From contig NZ_JAPQNS010000001.1 in the NCBI RefSeq assembly GCF_028867935.1, positions 1,364,001-1,428,000 on the forward strand: a stretch of 64,000 bases of DNA. Direction: 5' to 3'. Each line of letters starts with the position of its first letter. The first letter of the stretch is position 1. The notes beneath the pieces are model-generated. The model saw only the letters and a program-made list of their open reading frames with translations, searched no databases and was not told where the DNA came from. This document shows, piece by piece, positions 17,161-26,213 of the stretch. Made by a program: the position numbers and the translations under genes. The DNA is from Flavobacterium sp. SUN052 (GTDB taxonomy: Bacteria > Bacteroidota > Bacteroidia > Flavobacteriales > Flavobacteriaceae).

Positions 17161-17286
17161 GGGCCATTTTAGCGATCCTCAATTTGAATACCTGCTTCTA
17201 AGCCATTATGATTGCTATTAGCATAATATCCTACCAATGTTCACTCTTCCGGAGCATCATCGCGCTTAAGTCAGTGAAAACCGCCC

Positions 17287-17580
17287 TTATTCGAATAGGT
17301 TTCCTCCACCCTCCTCTGATTTAGAAATGCTATCGAATACATTTTCATCATCTCGATATTTACATTCCGGGCACACAACAAAGTAACCAAACAATGTAAG
17401 GTATTCAAAACGAATCTTCTTGATTTCTCTTTCGATAACTCCTGAATTCGGCAGGTGCAAACCATCTTTAATATAGTCTGCATGTAATCTGCTACAATCA
17501 GAGTAGTAGTGCACACAGGTACCCCTCGCTCGTTCGAGGTTCCAATTTTTTCGTGAATAATTAGTAAGAAATATCTTCAT
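17287..17580 (-). CDS. Small hypothetical protein with four cysteines
   Basis: 97 residues from ATG at 17580 on the minus strand, opposite to its neighbours. Contains CVHYYSDC and CPEC spaced by about 45 residues, which could form a zinc site, and a charged C-terminus. No family recognised. An overlapping frame covers the same DNA, so translation is not certain. It sits alone between two palindromic repeats, like an inserted module. Confidence 0.4.
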   Translation of the reverse strand: MKIFLTNYSRKNWNLERARGTCVHYYSDCSRLHADYIKDGLHLPNSGVIEREIKKIRFEYLTLFGYFVVCPECKYRDDENVFDSISKSEEGGGNLFE

Positions 17581-17692
17581 TAGGTTTTACACTTTCTGGT
17601 AAAAGCAAAACTAGTTACATTTTAACCTCTACAACCTTGTACCCTTTATCGGCCAGTGCATTCGTATCCATTCGCTGCGAGAAACCATCATG

Positions 17693-17741
17693 ATCTTTGC
17701 AGTTTGCAACCGCCTATATGTGCATTGCAAAATGCAAAGAT
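17693..17741 (+). repeat. Dispersed palindromic repeat, copy 3 (best preserved)
   Basis: ATCTTTGCAGTTTGCAA (17693-17709) and TTGCAAAATGCAAAGAT (17725-17741) pair over 17 bases with one mismatch around a loop containing GCCTATAT. Copy 4 at 32057 shares both the left arm and GCCTATAT. It lies 54 bp before hsdR. Confidence 0.75.
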
Positions 17742-17794
17742 GAGTAAAGCAGAAAAATATGTAACTTCCCGCTCCTAAACCACACCTCTTTTCA

Positions 17795-20548
17795 ATGACC
17801 CCTGAGAACCTTGCTCGGCAGCTAATCGATCAGCTACTACTCCATAGTGGGTGGATCGTACAGGATGTAAAAACGCTGAACTTCTCTGCTAACCTCGGAA
17901 TCGCAGTACGTGAATACCCCACCGATTCAGGGCCAGCAGATTATGTGCTATTCATTGATCGTAAACCATTAGGGGTAATCGAAGCGAAACCAGAAGGAAC
18001 GATCCTTACCCCGGTAGAGGAACAATCTAGCAGGTATGCAACCAGTAAGTTAAAGTGGCAAAAGAACCATACTTCACTGCGGTTTATTTACGAATCGACC
18101 GGTACTGAAACCCACTTTACCGATACTACTGATCCTTCTCCACGATCACGGGAGGTTTTTTCGTTTCACCGGCCCGAATCCCTCCGTGATTGGTTGAAGC
18201 AAGCGGAAACCCTTCGTTCTAAGTTACAGAAATTCCCTCCTCTTGATACCCGTAACCTACGCGATTGCCAGATCAACGCGGTTACCAATCTGGAAAAATC
18301 GTTCGGTAAAGATCAACCCCGTGCTTTGGTGCAGATGGCCACGGGATCAGGTAAAACGTTTACCGCGATTACTGCTACATACCGTTTACTGAAACACGCG
18401 AGGGCAAACCGGATTTTATTTCTGGTTGATACCAAGAACCTGGGAGAACAATCAGAAGAGGAGTTCAGGAAGTTTAAACCCAATGACGACCCCCGAACGT
18501 TCACCGAGTTGTACAATGTGCAGCGTTTACAATCATCGTTCATTGCTGCTTCTGCCCAGGTGTGTATCAGCACCATTCAGCGTATGTACTCCATGCTACG
18601 GGGTGAAGAGCTGGATGAATCAGCGGAAGAGAGTTCATTGAATGAGGTGCAGGTAACGGGCCGATCCCGTGAGGTGGTTTACAACGAACGGATTCCACCC
18701 GAAACCTTCGATTTCATTATCATTGATGAGTGCCACCGTTCCATCTATAATGAATGGAAACAGGTGCTCGATTATTTTGATGCGTACCTGATCGGGTTAA
18801 CCGCTACCCCTGATAACCGAACGTTCGGGTTTTTCAATCGGAATGTAGTGAGTGAATACACGTATGAACGAGCAGTGGCCGATGGGGTCAATGTTCCCTT
18901 TGATGTGTACACTATTGAAACCCAGATTACCAAACAGGGAGCCATTGTAAACGCGGGGGAATGGGTGGATAAACGGGAGCGGCAAACCCGTAGAAAACGG
19001 TGGGAACAACTCGATGAAGAGGTCACCTATACCGGTACTGCGCTGGATCGCGATGTGGTGAACCCCGATCAAATCCGAACTGTAATCAAAACGTTCCAGG
19101 AGAAATTACCCGAGCTATTCCCGAAGCGGAAGGAAGTTCCGAAAACGTTGATCTTTGCTAAAAGTGATTTCCACGCAGATGATATAATACGTACTGTACG
19201 GGAGGTATTTGCAGAGCGCAACGAGTTCTGTAGAAAGATCACCTATAGCGTAGGAAAGGATGGGGGAGAAAAACCATCGGAGGTTCTGAAACTGTTCCGA
19301 ACCGCTTACTATCCCCGCATTGCAGTAACGGTAGATATGATTGCTACCGGTACGGATGTGAAAGCAATTGAATGTTTGCTCTTTATGCGGGATGTTAAAT
19401 CACGCTCCTACTTTGAGCAGATGAAAGGGAGGGGAACCCGTACCATGGCAGAAGATGCCCTGAAAGAAGTAACCCCTTCTGCGGTGGGTAATAAAACTCA
19501 CTTTGTGCTGGTAGATGCAGTGGGGGTAAATAAAACCCTTAAAACCGATAGCAGACCACTCGAACGGGAACCGGGTGTTTCACTCAAAAACCTACTGTGG
19601 AATGTAGCAGTGAGCGGAGATACTTCAGAAGATACGCTTACCTCATTAGCAAACCGGCTCACCCGTTTAGAGAAACAGATTAACCCTGCTGAACGCGAAC
19701 AGCTCCGTACACTGGCTGGGGGTAAAACTATTAATCGGGTAGTGAACGAGCTACTAGATGCGTACAACCCCGATAAGATTGAGGAACGAGCAAAAGCAAA
19801 GTTGGAATCACCCGATGCACCAATTATACCGGCTGTGCTAGATGAGGTTCGTGAGGAACTGATTCGGGAAGCAACAGCGGTATTTGATAACGCAGAATAC
19901 CGCACCCTGGTTGAATCGATCCGGCGCAATCACGAGCAGGTAATTGATGGGGTAAATCTGGATACGGTTACGTTTGCGGGTTGGGATGCATCCATGACCG
20001 ATAAAGCAGAAACACTGGTGCAGGGTTTCAAAACCTACCTGTACGAGCACAGGGATGAACTTACAGCTTTACAGATATTCTACAATCAACCCAACCGGCG
20101 CAGAGAGATCACCGCACAGATGGTACAGAAGGTGGTTACCAAGCTGAAAACGGATCGACCCACCCTTGCACCCTTAGCGATATGGAAAGCGTATGAAGTG
20201 CTGGACAAAGTGAATCACCAACCCAAAAATGAACTGGTTGCGTTGGTGGCACTGATTCGCAGAATACTGGAGCTGGATACTACGCTAACCCCTTATGATC
20301 AAACTATCAACCGGAATTTCCAGCAATGGGTGTTCCGGCAGCAAGCAGGTGCGCTCAAATTCAGCGAGGAGCAAATGGATTGGCTCAGGATGATGAAAGA
20401 TACCATTGCTCGCTCGATTCATCTGGACCGCGATGATTTTGATTTATCCCCCTTTGCAGAAAAGGGAGGTTTAGGTAAGCTCTGGAAGCTTTTCGAAGAT
20501 CGCACGTTTCCCCTAATTGAAGAATTAAACGAAACTTTAGCTGCTTAA
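17795..20548 (+). CDS. hsdR: Type I restriction endonuclease subunit R
   Basis: 917 residues. N-terminal PD-(D/E)XK nuclease: D49 (GPADYVLF) and E63-A-K65 (GVIEAKPEG). Two RecA-like motor domains: Walker A GSGKT (K187), Walker B/DECH (D311-H314), LIGLTATP, and the arginine-finger region YFEQMKGRGTR. A helical C-terminal domain of about 270 residues follows, expected to contact the methylase core. HsdR translocates DNA with ATP and cuts at distance when the HsdM/HsdS core meets an unmethylated site. It leads the defence cluster, 12 bp before the GHKL-nuclease gene, but hsdS and hsdM lie 5.7 and 10 kb away, an unusual split. All catalytic residues are present. Confidence 0.95.
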   Translation: MTPENLARQLIDQLLLHSGWIVQDVKTLNFSANLGIAVREYPTDSGPADYVLFIDRKPLGVIEAKPEGTILTPVEEQSSRYATSKLKWQKNHTSLRFIYESTGTETHFTDTTDPSPRSREVFSFHRPESLRDWLKQAETLRSKLQKFPPLDTRNLRDCQINAVTNLEKSFGKDQPRALVQMATGSGKTFTAITATYRLLKHARANRILFLVDTKNLGEQSEEEFRKFKPNDDPRTFTELYNVQRLQSSFIAASAQVCISTIQRMYSMLRGEELDESAEESSLNEVQVTGRSREVVYNERIPPETFDFIIIDECHRSIYNEWKQVLDYFDAYLIGLTATPDNRTFGFFNRNVVSEYTYERAVADGVNVPFDVYTIETQITKQGAIVNAGEWVDKRERQTRRKRWEQLDEEVTYTGTALDRDVVNPDQIRTVIKTFQEKLPELFPKRKEVPKTLIFAKSDFHADDIIRTVREVFAERNEFCRKITYSVGKDGGEKPSEVLKLFRTAYYPRIAVTVDMIATGTDVKAIECLLFMRDVKSRSYFEQMKGRGTRTMAEDALKEVTPSAVGNKTHFVLVDAVGVNKTLKTDSRPLEREPGVSLKNLLWNVAVSGDTSEDTLTSLANRLTRLEKQINPAEREQLRTLAGGKTINRVVNELLDAYNPDKIEERAKAKLESPDAPIIPAVLDEVREELIREATAVFDNAEYRTLVESIRRNHEQVIDGVNLDTVTFAGWDASMTDKAETLVQGFKTYLYEHRDELTALQIFYNQPNRRREITAQMVQKVVTKLKTDRPTLAPLAIWKAYEVLDKVNHQPKNELVALVALIRRILELDTTLTPYDQTINRNFQQWVFRQQAGALKFSEEQMDWLRMMKDTIARSIHLDRDDFDLSPFAEKGGLGKLWKLFEDRTFPLIEELNETLAA

Positions 20549-20560
20549 AAAAAGTACAAT

Positions 20561-22531
20561 ATGGGAAAGCATTTAACCATAGAAGTTGAACAAGATCATA
20601 TCGAATCTTTAACTAGAGGTAACGGTATCACAGCATTAGCAGAGCTAATTTGGAATTCTCTTGATGCAGACGCTACCGAAATACGAATCAATGCTAAAAC
20701 TAGCCCAATCAATGGGTTTGAGTCTTTTAGTGTGGTTGATAATGGTCATGGTTTAACCTATGAACGAGCGGAAGAAGTTTTTAAGAAACTAGGTGGATCA
20801 GAGAAACGGTATTCAAATTCTACTCCGAATGGTAGACCATATCACGGTAAAGAAGGAAAAGGGCGTTATAAAGCCTTTGCACTTGGTGATTTAGTTACCT
20901 TTCAAAGTATTTATAGAGATAATGGAGCAAGCAAACAATTTGACCTTACTATAGATAGAAATAATCTAAAAAACCCTCAACTAAGCGATCTGCATATTTT
21001 ACACGAGGATAAACAGCCAGGTTTTCATATAAATATTTTAAACCCAAACAACAAATGTGTATCTGAGGCAATTTCTCCTAAAAACAGAAATGAGTTAAAG
21101 GAAAAATTTGTTCAATACAATTTAAGTTATCCAGGGTTCAATATTTTCATCAATAATGAGGAATTAGATTTCAAATCATTGATCAAAAATATTTATGATG
21201 AACCTTATCAAGTAATAGTAGGATCACTTATTTACCCTGTAAAAATTATAATTATTGAATGGGAGTTTGAGAATGCGAAAAAAACTTACTTCTGTAGTGC
21301 TAAAGGTGTTCCTTTTAAAGAAAGCAAGTTAGGAATTCGTTCAAGTTTACCGATTTCAGTTTTTATTCAATCAACGTATATAGAGAAACTCCACAGAGAC
21401 AACATTTTAGATCTCTCGGAACTCGACCCAAATTTATCAGAGATTTTAGAAGTAGCGAAAGAGGCCGCACGTAAATATGTAAGAGAACAATTGCATATCC
21501 ATTCACGAGAGTTCATTGATAACCTAAAAAAAGAAAAAATATATCCTTATGAACAAGAGCCCAGTGATGATATTAGTAGAGCAACTCAACAAGTATTTGA
21601 TATTGTTGCTTTGCAGGTTAACGAGTATGTACCAAATTTCAGTGATCAGGATAAAAAAAGTAGGAGTTTAACAATGGTACTAATAAAAGAAGCATTAGGA
21701 ACTAGTTCTTCTAATCTTCAGAAGATTTTAACTGAAGTAATTGGACTTCCTAATAATAAGAGGGAAGAGCTTTCTGAGTTACTCGAAAAGACATCGCTAT
21801 CAAATATCATTGATACAATGAAAGATATTACTCATAGGTTAAACTTTCTAAATGGCTTAGAATTGCTTATTTATGATCCAGAACACTCAAAAAAAGTTAA
21901 AGAACGCAAGCATCTACATCAGATTTTAGTGAATGAAACTTGGGTTTTTGGTGATGAATATACATATGGAGCTGATGACATAACGCTGAAAAATGTGTTA
22001 AAAGAGTATCTCCAAGCATTAGGAAGAGATGATTTTGAGGAAATAGTCAATCAAGAAGATAACTCAGAACTTAGAACAATTCCAGATGTGTGTTTATGGC
22101 GACAATTCAGTACAGGAAAACAAGCAGAACATCGAAACTTAGTAGTTGAATTAAAGAAACCTATTGTAGATGCTGGGTTTAAAGAACTTAATCAAATTCA
22201 ATCTTATGCACAAAAAGTTTCCAAGGATGCACGTTTCCCAAAAGAACGTACGCATTGGACTTTTATATTACTAGTAAGAGAAATAAAAGATGAAATTGAG
22301 CCCCAATTAAATCAATCTAATAGAAATTATGGACATGTGTTAGCAAACGATCATTTTGATGTATGGGTTATTCGCTGGGGTAATATTATTCAGGACGCGA
22401 GAGCTAGGTATAAATTCGTAAAAGACAAACTAAATATCTCATTTTCAAATAACACAGATGCGCTTATGCATTTAAAAGCTAAGTATCAGCAATACCTTCC
22501 AGAGCATTTTGGAACAGATGATAAAAACTAA
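20561..22531 (+). CDS. GHKL (MutL/MORC-like) ATPase fused to a PD-(D/E)XK nuclease
   Basis: 656 residues. N-terminal GHKL ATPase: N-box ALAELIWNSLDAD (E28, N32), G1 box VVDNGHGL (D60), lid/G2 box HGKEGKGRYKAF (residues 95-106). A transducer-like domain and a helical middle follow. The C-terminal 180 residues carry IPDVCLW (D509) and LVVELKKP (E530, K532), a PD-(D/E)XK nuclease pattern, then NQIQSYAQKV. MutL/MORC-like ATPases have been described next to restriction-modification systems, with an ATP-driven clamp as the proposed role. It starts 12 bp after hsdR, so it is probably co-transcribed, yet is much more AT-rich, which indicates separate origin. It is likely a DNA-cleaving effector or accessory of the type I system. 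Confidence 0.8.
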   Translation: MGKHLTIEVEQDHIESLTRGNGITALAELIWNSLDADATEIRINAKTSPINGFESFSVVDNGHGLTYERAEEVFKKLGGSEKRYSNSTPNGRPYHGKEGKGRYKAFALGDLVTFQSIYRDNGASKQFDLTIDRNNLKNPQLSDLHILHEDKQPGFHINILNPNNKCVSEAISPKNRNELKEKFVQYNLSYPGFNIFINNEELDFKSLIKNIYDEPYQVIVGSLIYPVKIIIIEWEFENAKKTYFCSAKGVPFKESKLGIRSSLPISVFIQSTYIEKLHRDNILDLSELDPNLSEILEVAKEAARKYVREQLHIHSREFIDNLKKEKIYPYEQEPSDDISRATQQVFDIVALQVNEYVPNFSDQDKKSRSLTMVLIKEALGTSSSNLQKILTEVIGLPNNKREELSELLEKTSLSNIIDTMKDITHRLNFLNGLELLIYDPEHSKKVKERKHLHQILVNETWVFGDEYTYGADDITLKNVLKEYLQALGRDDFEEIVNQEDNSELRTIPDVCLWRQFSTGKQAEHRNLVVELKKPIVDAGFKELNQIQSYAQKVSKDARFPKERTHWTFILLVREIKDEIEPQLNQSNRNYGHVLANDHFDVWVIRWGNIIQDARARYKFVKDKLNISFSNNTDALMHLKAKYQQYLPEHFGTDDKN

Positions 22532-22701
22532 TTTTGGAGAGTACTAAAGATCAAATTTGCTTATTTTTAACCGGTTAATAAATCAACACAGATGGTATAA
22601 CAATAATTTAAGTAGCTTACATAACTATCCGCATGTAGATTGAATATAGTAAATTTTATAAATTTATAAGCCTGCAACAGTGAAGGCTTGTTTTGAATAA
22701 A

Positions 22702-23448
22702 ATGAGAAATAAGCAAACTATAGAGTTATTAAAAGTTTCTTGCTTAGTGATTGTATTGTTAATATTTGCTGGAACTGTAAAATCACAAAACATAGATCCT
22801 AGTGAATACGTGAACCATACCATAGATTTAAAAGAACAAAATTTGGAATTTTACTGGCAAGATCATGATGCAAAAATATTTGGCAGTATAAATAATTTAA
22901 AGAAATGGTTGGATAATAAAGGACGTACCCTTGTCTTTGCAACTAATGGTGGAATGTTCGATAGGTATCAAGCTCCAATTGGGCTGTTTATTTGCAATAA
23001 AAATATCATGTTCCCATTAAACACTAAAGTAAAAGGCAATGGAAATTTTTACATACAACCAAATGGAATTTTTTATATTACTTTAGATAAACAACCTGTA
23101 ATTTGTAAAACAACTGATTTTTCAATTCAAAACAAAATAGAATTTGCACTTCAATCTGGACCAATGCTAATATCTAACAGCATCATAAATTCTGAATTTA
23201 CTGAAAATTCTAACAACCTTAACATTAGAAATGGTGTTGGCATCCTTCCCGACAATAGAATTATTTTTGTTATTTCAAAAAAAACTGTCTCATTTTTTGA
23301 TTTCGCTAAATATTTCAGGAGCTTGGGTTGTAAAAACGCTCTGTACCTTGATGGCGTTATATCTCAAACATATTTACCATCAAAAAAGATGATGCAAGGG
23401 AATAGGAAATTCGGAGTCATTATAGCTGAAACAACGAGTTATAAATAA
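22702..23448 (+). CDS. Secreted phosphodiester glycosidase (NAGPA-like)
   Basis: 248 residues from ATG 22702 (an in-frame TTG lies three codons upstream). Signal peptide near residues 10-29 (VIVLLIFAGTVKSQ). Conserved segments FATNGGMF, LQSGPMLI, IRNGVGIL and GCKNALYLDG identify the phosphodiester glycosidase fold seen in the human uncovering enzyme NAGPA and in bacterial homologues. These remove sugars from phosphodiesters; the bacterial substrate is unknown but exported members may act on cell-wall or phage-receptor glycans. AT-rich. It forms a pair with the next gene, 7 bp downstream, inserted between nuclease and patatin genes. Confidence 0.75.
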   Translation: MRNKQTIELLKVSCLVIVLLIFAGTVKSQNIDPSEYVNHTIDLKEQNLEFYWQDHDAKIFGSINNLKKWLDNKGRTLVFATNGGMFDRYQAPIGLFICNKNIMFPLNTKVKGNGNFYIQPNGIFYITLDKQPVICKTTDFSIQNKIEFALQSGPMLISNSIINSEFTENSNNLNIRNGVGILPDNRIIFVISKKTVSFFDFAKYFRSLGCKNALYLDGVISQTYLPSKKMMQGNRKFGVIIAETTSYK

Positions 23449-23455
23449 ATTCAAC

Positions 23456-24040
23456 ATGGATAAATCAGAAAAAAGTCAAGTTGATGTTCTTATTGGTTTT
23501 TTTCGTAACAATAAGTTAACGGCTACATTAATTGTGTTTGGTTTGTTTATCGTTTCGTTCAGTGAGGTAATGGAGTCGGGTGAAAATACACTAAGAAGAA
23601 TCGGATTAATCAAGACATTTAATATAGAGCAAGATACAAAAAGAGGTGAATTTTCTTCACAAATTTTAGAAAATGCCTGGAACAGGATCTTTTGGGTTAA
23701 TGTATATACTACTCGTATCAAACTAGGAGCTTCAAAAGAGGAATTAGATGAAGCTTGGATAAAATATATTAATTCTTCAGAGTTATGGAGCTCAAAGATT
23801 ATGACATATTATATTGGCCTGGAGCAATACTATCCAAACTCTGGTAAAAGTGATAGATTAGAAAGAGAAATTCAACCTGGGTTTATAGAAGTTGGCAATT
23901 TGCTTAGAGAGTTAAGGTATTCCAAAGACTCATTATCTAATTCAACTACCATTAGAAAAGCAAATTATATCCAATATAAAATTGATAGTGTTCAACATAT
24001 GTTTTATACTCTAATTGATAGAAAACCTTTTAAAAATTAA
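23456..24040 (+). CDS. Hypothetical single-pass membrane protein
   Basis: 194 residues with one hydrophobic helix at residues 24-40 (LTATLIVFGLFIVSFSEV) and a long, charged, helical C-terminal part (EELDEAWIKYINSSELWSSKIM, LEREIQPGFIEVGNLLRELR). No family recognised. It begins 7 bp after the glycosidase stop, so the two are probably co-transcribed; the pair could be a receptor-modifying or superinfection-exclusion cassette, a guess from topology only. AT-rich like its partner. Confidence 0.6.
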   Translation: MDKSEKSQVDVLIGFFRNNKLTATLIVFGLFIVSFSEVMESGENTLRRIGLIKTFNIEQDTKRGEFSSQILENAWNRIFWVNVYTTRIKLGASKEELDEAWIKYINSSELWSSKIMTYYIGLEQYYPNSGKSDRLEREIQPGFIEVGNLLRELRYSKDSLSNSTTIRKANYIQYKIDSVQHMFYTLIDRKPFKN

Positions 24041-24413
24041 TGTATTATTATTTCGTGTTTATTATAATTAAAATAATATAATATTACAAGCGCGTTAGTG
24101 TTTAGTACTTTTGAGAAAAGTATTATTAGCCAAAGTTGTTTTTTTGCTACTGAAGCTAAAAATTAAGATTTACACCTCCTTACCATTTGTATAAGGAATT
24201 GCAACAAAAAGAAAACCGGTTGGCCTCCTTGATGCCACCAAAGCCAATTGTGTACTATCACAGGAACGATTCCAGCTCGGGCATCTCATCGTAGATGCGA
24301 CCGTTAAGCAGCCACTGCAAGGATAAACCTACCGGTTAGTCAATTCAGTTGGTGAATGGTATCGAGTATGATTTATTTGTCTGTTCTTCAGACTATTTCA
24401 ACTCCCCGAAACC
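24041..24413. other. Gene-free stretch between membrane protein and patatin genes
   Basis: 370 bp. The first 120 bp are extremely AT-rich, then composition switches sharply at about 24170 to that of the patatin gene, suggesting a junction between separately acquired modules. Some stretches look like decayed coding DNA, but no frame is open for more than about 30 codons and no exact promoter box was found. Confidence 0.5.
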
Positions 24414-26144
24414 GTGATACCTTCCGAATCAACAACAGAAAAGAAACCCTTCTACCTGGGTTTGTGCTTAGCAGGTGCTATTTCCGCTGGTGCGTATACA
24501 GCTGGTGTACTCGATTATCTGTTTGAAGCGCTTGAACGCTGGGAACAAGCTCGCAAAACAGAAGATCCGCGAGTCCCAACACACCGGGTTATTATTGATT
24601 TGATGACCGGTGCTTCAGCGGGTGGAATGACCGCTGCGATCTCTCTGGCCTCCCTGTTTGATCAAATTGAACCGGTAACCGGTCTAGAGGGCGCATACAA
24701 AGATTTTCAGGGGTATAATAAGCTCTACGAGGCTTGGGTTCGGTTGACCGCTGATGAGATGCTACCGGAGCTTCTTGAAAACAGCGATATAGCACAACAT
24801 GGTGCTGCTTCCGTACTCAACTCCAATTTTATTGATAAGATCGCAAAAAAAATGCTACAGGTAGATACTCGTACAATGCGGAACTACGTGTCCGAAGATA
24901 TTGAAATTTGCCTCAGTTTGAGCAGTTTAACGGGTATTCCATTCATCATCAATTTTGGAAACCGATTGACCAACGAAGCATTGCTTGCCCCGCACGAAGT
25001 GGAGGATCGCTATATAACCTACAACCACCGTGATTATGGCCATTTCATTGTGAACAGCCCTTACCAGAACGATGGGCGAATACCCGTTTCGTTCTGGGAT
25101 AAAGAAGATGAAGGTCTTAAAACACTCCGGGATTGTGCAATGGCTACCGGAGCGTTTCCCGTAGGATTACGTTGGCGCGCTGTTCACCGGTTAGGAAAAT
25201 ACTTGAATCATAACAACCTGATTAATCCCAATATCAAGCGTCCCCTGTTAGGAATCAAGGATGATGAAGTTTTCTCCACGGTGAATGTTGATGGTGGTAT
25301 GCTGAACAACGAACCTTTCGAGATTGCTCAAAAGCTTTTCCTGGGGGTACGGAATAGAAAGCTGGAACTGGGAGAGAATACCGAGGCCACTATTCTGATG
25401 ATTGACCCTTTCCCGAGCGTTGAGGATGTGCAACAAATCAAGCCCAAATCCAAAATACGGCTTAAATCAATCATTGGGGAAATCTATTCGACCATGCGGA
25501 CCCAGTTGCTGTTCAAACCGAATGATCTGGAAGAGGCCACCAACCCGAACATCTTCAGTAGGTTTCTGATGGCCCCCACCCGCAAAGCGCACAACGGAGA
25601 TAAAATTATTGGGTCCAAGGCCATTGCGTGTGGTTCACTGGATGGGTTTGGAGGTTTCATCACAAGGGATTTCCGGGAGCATGATTTCCAGTTGGGGCGA
25701 CGGAATTGCCAGCAGTTTTTGCGCAAACACTTCGTTATGCCGATTGATACCACCAATGAGATTTTCCAGGACGGGTATGCGAACCCGGAAGCGGTAAAAA
25801 CCTACCGGGAAGCAATCAAGACCACCGATCCAGCAGGTAACTCGATAACCAAATATGTACTCCCCATTATTCCCGATATAGACCTAAGCACCAGATCGGG
25901 AAAAGCTCAGGAAGAAGAGAAACCGCATTACCCGGTTTTCAACGAGGTAACGATGCGAAATCTGATTTCTAAAAACGATGAAGCCATTAAGGAACGACTT
26001 AAGGTATTGCTGGAGGATAATCAGGTTCTGGACCTCCACAACCTTCTAATCAAGATATTGGTCGAAGCATTCGATGATAAGGTATCTGATTTCATCTATG
26101 AACTGATTATTGATGACCTAAAAACGCACCGCTTAATCCGGTAA
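24414..26144 (+). CDS. Patatin-like phospholipase
   Basis: 576 residues from a GTG start; the preceding bases give no better start. Patatin core: oxyanion region LCLAGAISAGAYTAGVLDYL (residues 17-36), nucleophile elbow GASAGG with S68, and DGG with catalytic D293. The C-terminal 200 residues (DLSTRSGKAQEEEKPHYPVF, then helices) are extra. No signal peptide, so it is cytoplasmic. Patatins hydrolyse phospholipids and serve as membrane-damaging effectors in several anti-phage systems such as CBASS CapV. No cyclase is nearby here, so activation would have to differ. It lies between hsdR and hsdS on the same strand, 69 bp before hsdS, which suggests a link with the restriction operon. Confidence 0.85.
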   Translation: MIPSESTTEKKPFYLGLCLAGAISAGAYTAGVLDYLFEALERWEQARKTEDPRVPTHRVIIDLMTGASAGGMTAAISLASLFDQIEPVTGLEGAYKDFQGYNKLYEAWVRLTADEMLPELLENSDIAQHGAASVLNSNFIDKIAKKMLQVDTRTMRNYVSEDIEICLSLSSLTGIPFIINFGNRLTNEALLAPHEVEDRYITYNHRDYGHFIVNSPYQNDGRIPVSFWDKEDEGLKTLRDCAMATGAFPVGLRWRAVHRLGKYLNHNNLINPNIKRPLLGIKDDEVFSTVNVDGGMLNNEPFEIAQKLFLGVRNRKLELGENTEATILMIDPFPSVEDVQQIKPKSKIRLKSIIGEIYSTMRTQLLFKPNDLEEATNPNIFSRFLMAPTRKAHNGDKIIGSKAIACGSLDGFGGFITRDFREHDFQLGRRNCQQFLRKHFVMPIDTTNEIFQDGYANPEAVKTYREAIKTTDPAGNSITKYVLPIIPDIDLSTRSGKAQEEEKPHYPVFNEVTMRNLISKNDEAIKERLKVLLEDNQVLDLHNLLIKILVEAFDDKVSDFIYELIIDDLKTHRLIR

Positions 26145-26213
26145 GACAACTGAGTTTTCTGCTGATTTACCGCTGTTGTTTGGTATCTTGGCTACCCGTT
26201 AGGAAATTAAATT

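Noticed and set aside
17271..17516. Second minus-strand frame overlapping the four-cysteine protein
   Set aside because: It overlaps in another frame with poorer composition; only one can be real, and the 17287-17580 frame has the more protein-like sequence.
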